Assembly (NCBI GenBank): GCA_027063545.1
Contig: JAMORN010000013.1
Coordinates: 1 to 7,058 of the forward strand
Reading direction: 5' to 3'
Origin: a bacterium
GTDB taxonomy: Bacteria > JAMORN01
DNA: 7,058 nucleotides
In this document: one piece after another, positions 1 to 5,729 of the stretch
Layout of the letters: every line of letters begins with the position of its first letter
How positions within the stretch are numbered: the first letter of the stretch is position 1
Position numbers and translations under genes: made by a program
Notes under the pieces: generated by a model
What the model saw: the letters and a program-made list of their open reading frames with translations, nothing else
The model's database searches: none
What the model was told of the DNA's origin: nothing

Positions 1-10
1 AAGTAAGAAA

Positions 11-14
11 GGAG
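11..14 (+). promoter_or_regulatory. Shine-Dalgarno site of serS
   Basis: GGAG inside an AAAGGAGA context ends five bases before the ATG at 20. It is a strong ribosome binding site and settles the serS start. The 19 bases before the ATG contain nothing else that can be assigned, so any promoter or leader of this unit lies outside the window. Confidence 0.8.
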
Positions 15-19
15 AAGAT

Positions 20-1294
20 ATGTTAGATTTAAAATTTATAAGAGAAAATTTTGATTATGTAAAGAGTAAAGTAGAAACAAAAAAAATAAAAGTAGATTTA
101 GAAAAATTTAAAGAGTTAGATGAGAAAAGAAGAAAATTACAAACAGAAGTGGACTCTTTAAAAGCTGAAAGAAATAGATTATCTAAAGAAATAGGAAAGT
201 TAAAATCAAAGGGAGAAGATATAAGTGAAATTACAAAAAGTGTAAAGGAGATATCAGCCCAAATTAAAGAGAAAGAAGAGAAATTAAAAGAAATAGAAAA
301 GGAATTTTATTATTTATATAGTTTTATACCCAATCTTCCCCATAATAGTGTTCCAATAGGGGTATCTGAAGAGGATAATGTTGTTGTTAAGGATGTAAAT
401 ATTAAGGTAGAGAAGAAATATAAGGTTTTAGATCATATTCAAATAGCAGAAAAATTAAATTTAATAGATTTTAAAAGAGGAGCAAAGATTACAGGAAGAG
501 GATTTGTTGTTTATCGTGGTTTTGGAGCAAGGCTTGAAAGGGCTTTAATAAACTTTATGTTGGATCTTCATACAAAAGAGCATGGATATGAAGAGATTTA
601 TCCTCCATTTTTTGTAAATAGGGATTCTGCTTTTGGAACAGGACAACTTCCTAAATCTGAGGATCAAATGTATTATATAGAAAAAGATGATCTTTTTGCT
701 ATTCCTACAGCAGAAGTACCAGTTACTAATTTATATAGAAATGAGGTGTTAAGCGAAGATGAGCTTCCTAAAAAATTTGTGGCTTTTTCTCCTTGTTTTA
801 GAAGAGAGGCTGGTAGTTGGGGAAAGGATACAAGAGGACTTTTAAGACTTCATCAATTTAATAAAGTGGAATTGGTAAAATATACTCTTCCAGAGAATTC
901 TTATGAAGAGTTAGAACTATTAAGAGAGAATGCTGAAAAGGTTTTAAAGCTATTAGAACTTCCTTATAGAGTTGTTGAGTTATGTACAGCAGATTTATCG
1001 TTTGCTGCTGCCAAGTGTTATGATTTAGAGTTATGGGCTCCGGGAACAGGAAAGTTTTTAGAGGTTTCAAGTATATCTAATTTTGAAGATTTTCAGGCAA
1101 GAAGAATTAATATTAAATACAAAAGAAAAAATGGAGAAAAGGGATTTGTTCATACATTAAATGGTTCTGGGGTTGCAACAGCAAGACTTATGGTTGCTAT
1201 TTTAGAGAATTATCAAAATGCAGATGGTAGTTTAACAATACCAGATGTATTAAGAGATTATGTAGGTGGAATCTCAGTATATAAAGGAGAATAA
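20..1294 (+). CDS. serS: Seryl-tRNA synthetase
   Basis: Cytoplasmic class II aminoacyl-tRNA synthetase that charges tRNA-Ser (and tRNA-Sec where present) with serine using ATP. The protein has 424 residues, the usual bacterial SerS length. Residues about 25-100 form the Lys/Glu-rich antiparallel coiled-coil arm that contacts the tRNA long variable arm. The catalytic core follows: motif 1 around residues 170-195 (GARLERALINFML, ending in IYPP), the TAE serine-binding loop at T230-E232, motif 2 with FRRE at 260-263 leading to the LHQF segment, and motif 3 with NGSGVATARL from N381, including Arg389. The start is supported by a strong Shine-Dalgarno site and by the normal MLDLKFIREN amino terminus. 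It is the first gene seen in a tight same-strand run, eight bases before the histidine kinase. Nothing is missing, and no T-box can be judged because the leader is outside the window. Confidence 0.98.
   Translation: MLDLKFIRENFDYVKSKVETKKIKVDLEKFKELDEKRRKLQTEVDSLKAERNRLSKEIGKLKSKGEDISEITKSVKEISAQIKEKEEKLKEIEKEFYYLYSFIPNLPHNSVPIGVSEEDNVVVKDVNIKVEKKYKVLDHIQIAEKLNLIDFKRGAKITGRGFVVYRGFGARLERALINFMLDLHTKEHGYEEIYPPFFVNRDSAFGTGQLPKSEDQMYYIEKDDLFAIPTAEVPVTNLYRNEVLSEDELPKKFVAFSPCFRREAGSWGKDTRGLLRLHQFNKVELVKYTLPENSYEELELLRENAEKVLKLLELPYRVVELCTADLSFAAAKCYDLELWAPGTGKFLEVSSISNFEDFQARRINIKYKRKNGEKGFVHTLNGSGVATARLMVAILENYQNADGSLTIPDVLRDYVGGISVYKGE
1284..1290 (+). promoter_or_regulatory. Distant Shine-Dalgarno site of the histidine kinase
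   Basis: AAAGGAG lies in the last codons of serS. Its GGAG core ends 13 bases before the ATG at 1303, longer than the 5-9 bases seen for the other well-marked genes here. No closer purine-rich site exists in the AT-only spacer. This suggests weaker initiation or coupling to serS translation, but the start codon itself is credible because a normal first transmembrane segment follows. Confidence 0.45.
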
Positions 1295-1302
1295 ATATAT
1301 AA

Positions 1303-2520
1303 ATGAATAGACTAAAAAAAGATTTTAATTCATCAAAGTTTTTTTGGTTTTTAGCCTATATAACAATTTTTTCTTTTGTTGTTATATTATTTATATGGAG
1401 TAAAAAAATAGAAGACGAGTCATATAAAATAGCAAATACATATGCAAGATTATATCCTTTACTTTTAGATAACAGATTACCTGATGATATAAGAAGTTTT
1501 TTATTTGATGAGATACTAAAAAATTCTGTAGTTCCCTTTATTATAACAGATAAAGATGGAAATATTCAAACATGGAAAGGTTTTAAAATTACTGTAGAGG
1601 AGGCTAAAAAGGATAGTTCTAAATTGAAAAAGATAAAAAAGATATTAAAACGAATAGATAAAAAGAACCCACCAATACCTCTTTATTATAATTTTAAAGA
1701 TACAACAATAGTTATTGGATATTTACACTATGAAAACCTAACTAATATAGGTATAGTAGAATCAATGCCTATTATTTTATTTTTTATTACATTAATATTT
1801 GCTTATATTACTTTCACTGGATATAGAATTCTTCAGGAGAGGGAAAAAGAAATAATATTTCAAGCTTTAATGAAAGAAACAGCACATCAATTAGGTACTC
1901 CTATATCATCTATTCTAGGTTGGATTGATATTTTAAGGGAGGAATTTAAAGAAAATAATATAATAGATAAAGAAAAGATTCTTGAATATTTAGATGAAAT
2001 TCAAAAAGATGCTGATAGATTAAAGACAATAAATCATAGATTTGAATATATAGGTTCATTACCTGAAAAGAAAGAAGGAAATATCAATAAAACAATAACA
2101 AAAGTTTGTGAGTATTTCAAAAAGAGAATACCTAAAAATATTAGATTATATACATCTTTAGCAGCTGTTCCTAATTTATATTATAATGAAGTATTGATTG
2201 AGTGGGTATTTGAAAATTTGATAAAAAATAGTATAGATGCTTTGTATAAAGTAAAGGATGCTGTTATTTATATTGAAACACTTTACGATGATAAAAAGGA
2301 TGAAATAGTTATAAATTTTTGGGATAATGGTGTTGGTATTCCTTCTGATATAAGAGATAAAATTTTTGATTCTGGTTTTACAACAAAAAATAAAGGTTGG
2401 GGATTAGGGCTTACACTTGTAAAAAGGATAATAGAAGATTATCACCATGGAAGTATTGTATTGAAAGAGAGTATTCCTTATAAAAAGACACTTTTTGAAA
2501 TTAGATTAAAGGTAAGGTAG
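1303..2520 (+). CDS. Membrane sensor histidine kinase, PorY-like, partner of the REC-PglZ regulator
   Basis: Two-component sensor kinase of 405 residues. A short basic amino terminus is followed by transmembrane segment 1 (about 13-32), an extracytoplasmic sensor of about 120 residues, and transmembrane segment 2 (about 155-174). The sensor contains VPFIITDKDGNIQTW from V77, a PAS-like strand pattern. There is no recognisable HAMP domain: a linker of only about 20 residues leads to the dimerisation/phosphoacceptor region, with the H-box ETAHQLGTP and phospho-accepting His195. The ATPase domain has the N-box (E304, N305, N309), G1 box DNGVGIP from D341, FTTK, and G2 box GWGLGL (365-370), so it should be an active kinase. 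One base separates it from the response regulator, which makes them an almost certain cognate pair. The HQLGTP H-box is of the type known to me from Bacteroidetes-type kinases. The sensed signal is unknown. It could be a PorY orthologue, but that name rests on the partner rather than on alignment. Confidence 0.9.
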   Translation: MNRLKKDFNSSKFFWFLAYITIFSFVVILFIWSKKIEDESYKIANTYARLYPLLLDNRLPDDIRSFLFDEILKNSVVPFIITDKDGNIQTWKGFKITVEEAKKDSSKLKKIKKILKRIDKKNPPIPLYYNFKDTTIVIGYLHYENLTNIGIVESMPIILFFITLIFAYITFTGYRILQEREKEIIFQALMKETAHQLGTPISSILGWIDILREEFKENNIIDKEKILEYLDEIQKDADRLKTINHRFEYIGSLPEKKEGNINKTITKVCEYFKKRIPKNIRLYTSLAAVPNLYYNEVLIEWVFENLIKNSIDALYKVKDAVIYIETLYDDKKDEIVINFWDNGVGIPSDIRDKIFDSGFTTKNKGWGLGLTLVKRIIEDYHHGSIVLKESIPYKKTLFEIRLKVR

Positions 2521-2521
2521 A

Positions 2522-4075
2522 ATGGGAAATAGGATTTTATGGGTTGATGATGAGGCAGATTTTTTAAGACCTCATATTATTTTTCTCGAGAATAATGGAT
2601 ACAAAGTAGATGTTGTTTATTCTGGGGAAGATGCTTTAGAAATGATTCAAAAAAATACATATGAATTAATATTTTTAGATCAGAACATGCCCGGAATAGA
2701 TGGACTTTCTTTAAATAAAGAAATAAAAGCTATTAATCCTAATATTAATATTGTAATGATAACAAAAACACAAGATATAGATTTAATAAACTCTGCTATA
2801 GGAGCTAATATTGATGATTTTATAGTAAAGCCTATAAATTCGTATCAACTTTTAAGTATTGTAAAAAAGTATATTGATTCATGGAAAATAAAAAAGGATT
2901 CTTTGATATCAAATTATACAATGGATTATCCAAATTTAGATATAGACATATATAATTCGACATTTGATGATTGGGTGAATTTATATCTTAGAGTAATACA
3001 TTGGGATACTCAAATTATAGAAAATAATGAAGAAGAAATAAAACAAATGCATGAGGAGAAAAAAAGGGAATTAAATGATAAGTTTACTTTTTATATAATA
3101 AAGAATTATTTAAAATGGATTAATGATGAATCAGAAGACGCTCCAACAACATCTGTAGATATTTTTGTTGAATATATAGAGCCATATTTAGAGGTGAAGA
3201 AGAAAGTATTTTTTCTTTTACTGGATTGTTTAAGATTGGACCAATGGATTTTTATAAAGAATATATTGAAGGAAAAATTTATAATCAAAGATGACTATTA
3301 TCTTTCTTTACTTCCAAGTTCGACACCATTTTCTAGAAATGCTATTTTTGCTGGACTTTATCCTATAGAAATTTTTAGACGTCATCCTGAAATTTGGGAT
3401 TTTGAGACAGAAGAGAATATGGGAATGAATACATATGAAGAAGAACTTTTTTCTCTTCAACTGAAATTGTTTGGCTATGATACAAGTAAAATGAAATTTT
3501 TAAAAATTTATTCAAATACTGCATATCATAAGATGTTTGATGAAATAAAAACATACGCGGATAAATACGATATAATAGCAGCTGTTTTTACTTTTATAGA
3601 TAAGTTATCTCATGAGATACGAAATTCATCTATTTTAATAGAGTTAGTAAATGATGAGTATGGATATGTAAATTTAACTAAAGCATGGTTTGAAGCCTCT
3701 ATTTTGAGAAGGGTTATAGAATATTTAGGAGAAAAAGGATTTACTATTATTGTTACAACAGATCATGGTTCTGTATGGGGGAAACGTCCATTAAAGATAG
3801 AGGGAGGAAGGAATATATCAAGAAATTTAAGATATAAACATGGAAGTGTTTTTTATACTGATACAAAAAAAGCTTTTATAATAGAGAGACCTGAAGAATA
3901 TAAACTACCGGTAAAAACCCAAGATTTTAAATATGTATTAGCTACTAATGATTATTATTTTGTTTATCCATCAAATTATAATATCTATAAAAAATATTAT
4001 CAAAACTCTATTTATCATGGTGGAATTTCTATGGAGGAATTAATACTTCCAATATCTATTTTAGAATACAAATAG
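2522..4075 (+). CDS. porX: PorX-like response regulator: receiver domain fused to a PglZ (alkaline phosphatase superfamily) domain
   Basis: Cytoplasmic two-component effector of 517 residues. Residues 1 to about 122 form a receiver domain: acidic pocket D9/D10, phosphoacceptor D53 in FLDQNMPG, T81 and K103-P104. A helical linker (about 125-225) leads to a PglZ domain with metal-binding D235 (LLLDCLRLDQW, also D240), candidate nucleophile T268 in LPSSTPFSRNA, D360/H364, DHG at 414-416, H440, and the carboxy-terminal HGGISMEE from H499. No DNA-binding domain is present. In Bacteroidetes, PorX has this architecture, works with kinase PorY, regulates type IX secretion, and has been reported to cleave oligonucleotides. 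Whether a type IX system exists here cannot be seen. The spacing of one base after the kinase and a short AAGG Shine-Dalgarno site support translation as a pair. The family is certain; the secretion role is only analogy. Confidence 0.92.
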   Translation: MGNRILWVDDEADFLRPHIIFLENNGYKVDVVYSGEDALEMIQKNTYELIFLDQNMPGIDGLSLNKEIKAINPNINIVMITKTQDIDLINSAIGANIDDFIVKPINSYQLLSIVKKYIDSWKIKKDSLISNYTMDYPNLDIDIYNSTFDDWVNLYLRVIHWDTQIIENNEEEIKQMHEEKKRELNDKFTFYIIKNYLKWINDESEDAPTTSVDIFVEYIEPYLEVKKKVFFLLLDCLRLDQWIFIKNILKEKFIIKDDYYLSLLPSSTPFSRNAIFAGLYPIEIFRRHPEIWDFETEENMGMNTYEEELFSLQLKLFGYDTSKMKFLKIYSNTAYHKMFDEIKTYADKYDIIAAVFTFIDKLSHEIRNSSILIELVNDEYGYVNLTKAWFEASILRRVIEYLGEKGFTIIVTTDHGSVWGKRPLKIEGGRNISRNLRYKHGSVFYTDTKKAFIIERPEEYKLPVKTQDFKYVLATNDYYFVYPSNYNIYKKYYQNSIYHGGISMEELILPISILEYK

Positions 4076-4097
4076 CATCATAAAGAAAGGAGAAATA

Positions 4098-4532
4098 ATG
4101 GAAAGAAAAAAGTTCGATGGAATAGTGGAAGATAGTATTCATATAGTTGTAAATTATATTGTAGAGAATTTGAATAAAGGGGATAATGTTCTACTTTATG
4201 GAGACTTAGGTGCTGGGAAAACTACCTTAATAAAAAAGATTTTATCAAAATTAGGATTTGATGAAAATAAAATTCTTTCTCCAACGTTTACTCTTATTAA
4301 CGAATATGAGAAAAATGGATTAAAAGTGTATCATATAGATGCATATAGAATAAATGATGATGAAGCAGAATACCTTGATATTCAATCACTTATGGAAAAT
4401 GAAGATTTTATAGTTTTTATAGAATGGCCTGAAAATATAGAAAATTACTTGTCAGTTTTTTTTAAAAAAATATATATTAGTTATAGCAAGGGTGATATCA
4501 AAAAAAGAGATTATATATTAGAGGGGTTTTAA
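4098..4532 (+). CDS. tsaE: tRNA threonylcarbamoyladenosine biosynthesis ATPase TsaE
   Basis: P-loop ATPase needed with TsaB and TsaD (and TsaC for the precursor) to make t6A at position 37 of ANN-decoding tRNAs in the cytoplasm. It is 144 residues long, a usual size for the family. Visible motifs are the Walker A loop GDLGAGKTT (G35-T43), the switch-like SPTFTLINEY (61-70), HIDAYR (79-84) in the Walker B position, and FIEWPE with E109/W110. A strong AAAGGAG at 4086-4092, five bases before the ATG, sets the start and gives it its own good ribosome site despite lying in an operon. It follows the REC-PglZ gene by 22 bases and ends one base before the HDOD gene. None of tsaB, tsaC or tsaD is in the window. 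I recall tsaE lying beside porX-type genes in Bacteroidetes, which would make this a conserved neighbourhood, but that needs a database check. Confidence 0.95.
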   Translation: MERKKFDGIVEDSIHIVVNYIVENLNKGDNVLLYGDLGAGKTTLIKKILSKLGFDENKILSPTFTLINEYEKNGLKVYHIDAYRINDDEAEYLDIQSLMENEDFIVFIEWPENIENYLSVFFKKIYISYSKGDIKKRDYILEGF

Positions 4533-4533
4533 T

Positions 4534-5382
4534 ATGAATCCAGAACAAAAAGTAAAAGAATTTTTTAAAAATATTGATGAAAACAAGGTTTTAAAATTAC
4601 TAAATTATAAATTAATAGATTTAGCTAATAATATTGATTATCTAAGTGTTGATGAAATTGTAAAATATCTTAGTACAGATGTAAATTTAGTTTCAAAGAT
4701 TTTAAAGATTGTAAATTCACCATTCTGGGGATTAAAGTATAATGTAACTTCTATTAAACAGGCTATAGTTTTATTAGGAAGAGATGAGATAAAGAGAATT
4801 ATATATACTTCTATGTTAATAGCTTCATCAGATAATGCAAATTTAGAAAAAGAGGATAGATTATTTTTACTAAAACATTCATTTATAACTGCAGAACTTA
4901 ATAGAATATTTTATAAAGACGTAGATGCATATACAATATTTTTTAAGAATGAACTATTTTTATTAGGATTATTACATGATATTGGTAAAATATTAATGCT
5001 AACATACATACCTAATTTGAAGGAGCTTATACCTGAATTTGTACAAAACAAGGATATTACATTAGAAAGAGAAAAATTAGGACTAGATCATGCTCTTGTA
5101 GGTGGTTTTTTCATGAGAATAATAGGATATCCTAACTATGAAGAAGTTATAAAGAATCATCATTCAACCAAAGTTGACCAATCATCGACTATATATAGAC
5201 TTTTAGGGTTATCTGACTTAATAAGTTATTTATTTTTGACTAATGAATCTTCAAATGAGCTTATTGATAAATTAGATTTTGAAGAGTGGCCTTTAAATGA
5301 ATATATATCTATTAATAAAGATAAAATTTTGGAGACAATTTCAGAATTATATATGTTAAATATAGATAGTCTTTTTGAATAA
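4534..5382 (+). CDS. HDOD-domain protein with a complete set of HD-type metal ligands
   Basis: Cytoplasmic protein of 282 residues, likely signalling or regulatory. Residues about 15-110 carry the HDOD helical core, including the family-typical segment VNSPFWG followed by TSIKQAIVLLG (about 60-82). Residues about 110-235 hold the HD-like part: H115 (LKHSF), H148-D149 in LLHDIGK, H186 in LDHALVGG, H209-H210 in NHHS, and D228 in LSDLISYL. These are the positions that bind metals in HD-GYP and other HD phosphohydrolases, so unlike degenerate HDOD proteins this one might be catalytic. There is no receiver, GGDEF or EAL domain and no membrane segment, so any input must come from a partner. GAGGGG seven bases before the ATG marks the start, one base after the tsaE stop. 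Position behind the kinase and REC-PglZ genes suggests a shared signalling role, which is inference. Confidence 0.88.
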   Translation: MNPEQKVKEFFKNIDENKVLKLLNYKLIDLANNIDYLSVDEIVKYLSTDVNLVSKILKIVNSPFWGLKYNVTSIKQAIVLLGRDEIKRIIYTSMLIASSDNANLEKEDRLFLLKHSFITAELNRIFYKDVDAYTIFFKNELFLLGLLHDIGKILMLTYIPNLKELIPEFVQNKDITLEREKLGLDHALVGGFFMRIIGYPNYEEVIKNHHSTKVDQSSTIYRLLGLSDLISYLFLTNESSNELIDKLDFEEWPLNEYISINKDKILETISELYMLNIDSLFE

Positions 5383-5385
5383 TTG

Positions 5386-5613
5386 ATGGTATATATTAGA
5401 AGACTCTGGACAAAGGAAGAAATAAATTTTTTAAGACAATTTTATCCTCGAATGGGTCCAAATTGGTGCTCGTGGGTGTTGAATATTCCTATTTTTTTAG
5501 TTGAAAAAAAATCCAAAGAATTAGGGCTTGTTTATAGGAGAGTAAAAGAAAAAGACTATAAGAGAGTTAGTGATAAAGGTGTAATATTAGATATAAAAAA
5601 AAGAAAAATTTAG
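5386..5613 (+). CDS. Small Myb/SANT-like putative DNA-binding protein
   Basis: Basic protein of 75 residues. Residues about 6-50 fit a homeodomain-like/SANT three-helix fold: RRLWTKEEINFLRQFYPRMG forms helix 1 and its turn, then NWCSWVLN and a third helix VEKKSKELGL ending in Leu-Gly-Leu. This matches the pattern of small bacterial and phage SANT-like proteins in which a conserved WT-x-EE begins the domain and the third helix contacts DNA. The tail (about 52-75) is rich in Lys and Arg. It starts directly after the HDOD stop: TTG at 5383 abuts the TAA and ATG follows at 5386. ATG is chosen as the commoner codon; a TTG start would add one Met. No clear Shine-Dalgarno site is present, so expression probably depends on translation of the gene before it. 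Being last in the unit, it may be a small regulator or accessory factor. The coding call rests on the domain pattern and tight placement; the function is inferred. Confidence 0.68.
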   Translation: MVYIRRLWTKEEINFLRQFYPRMGPNWCSWVLNIPIFLVEKKSKELGLVYRRVKEKDYKRVSDKGVILDIKKRKI

Positions 5614-5617
5614 TTTA

Positions 5618-5646
5618 TTTAGTGTTTATAAAAATATATGTATAAT
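5618..5646 (+). promoter_or_regulatory. Possible sigma70-type promoter of hydF
   Basis: A perfect TATAAT at 5641-5646 is preceded, after a 17-base spacer, by TTTAGT (5618-5623), a weak match to the -35 consensus. This is the only gap over 25 bases in the window, so a promoter is expected here. In DNA this AT-rich a TATAAT occurs by chance, and the -35 is poor, so the call is tentative. It would give a 5' leader of roughly 75 bases. Confidence 0.38.
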
Positions 5647-5652
5647 TTACAT
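5638..5652. repeat. Palindrome over the -10 box, operator candidate
   Basis: ATGTA (5638-5642) and TACAT (5648-5652) are exact inverted repeats separated by five bases. They overlap the candidate -10 box of hydF. Outer GTTTA (5624-5628) and TAAAC (5655-5659) extend the symmetry with an imperfect, asymmetric gap. The layout would suit a repressor site. It does not match the Fur, Rex or FNR consensus sequences that I know, and short AT palindromes are common by chance here. Confidence 0.25.
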
Positions 5653-5659
5653 GCTAAAC

Positions 5660-5728
5660 AAAAAACCAAAAAATATTTCAAGACTTAGATTTTTTTCGAG
5701 TTTTTTGTGAAATTTTTTATTTTTAAAA
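5660..5728. other. Leader of hydF with phased A/T tracts and an AT-only inverted repeat
   Basis: The stretch holds A6 at 5660-5665, A6 at 5668-5673, T7 at 5690-5696, T6 at 5701-5706, T6 at 5713-5718, T5 at 5720-5724 and A4 at 5725-5728. The three T tracts starting at 5690 repeat about every 11-12 bases, close to one helical turn, which predicts curved DNA. In the transcript, 5668-5680 can pair with 5708-5718 (TTTCA/TGAAA plus A6/T6, with a two-base bulge). Without G-C pairs this is not a convincing terminator. No Shine-Dalgarno sequence occurs in it. Confidence 0.4.
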
Positions 5729-5729
5729 T

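Noticed and set aside
1-19. End of an upstream gene (TAA at 4-6)
   Set aside because: Two codons are too little to show coding, and TAA is frequent in this composition.
858-1070. Minus-strand open frame of 70 codons inside serS
   Set aside because: It lies opposite the catalytic domain of serS, has no recognisable domain or ribosome site, and is explained by the AT-rich codon bias of the real gene.
3106-3288. Minus-strand open frame of 60 codons inside the REC-PglZ gene
   Set aside because: It is antisense to the conserved LLLDCLRLDQW region, and its low-complexity Ser/Phe/Ile product has no family resemblance.
5624-5659. Riboswitch or structured RNA leader before hydF
   Set aside because: The gap is only 116 bases, nearly devoid of G and C, and shows no conserved riboswitch core that I recognise.
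5668-5718. Rho-independent terminator after the small SANT-like gene
   Set aside because: The inverted repeat is made only of A-U pairs with one G-C on each arm, a bulge and a loop of nearly 30 bases. It is too weak for a normal terminator, and no GC-rich stem exists anywhere in the gap.
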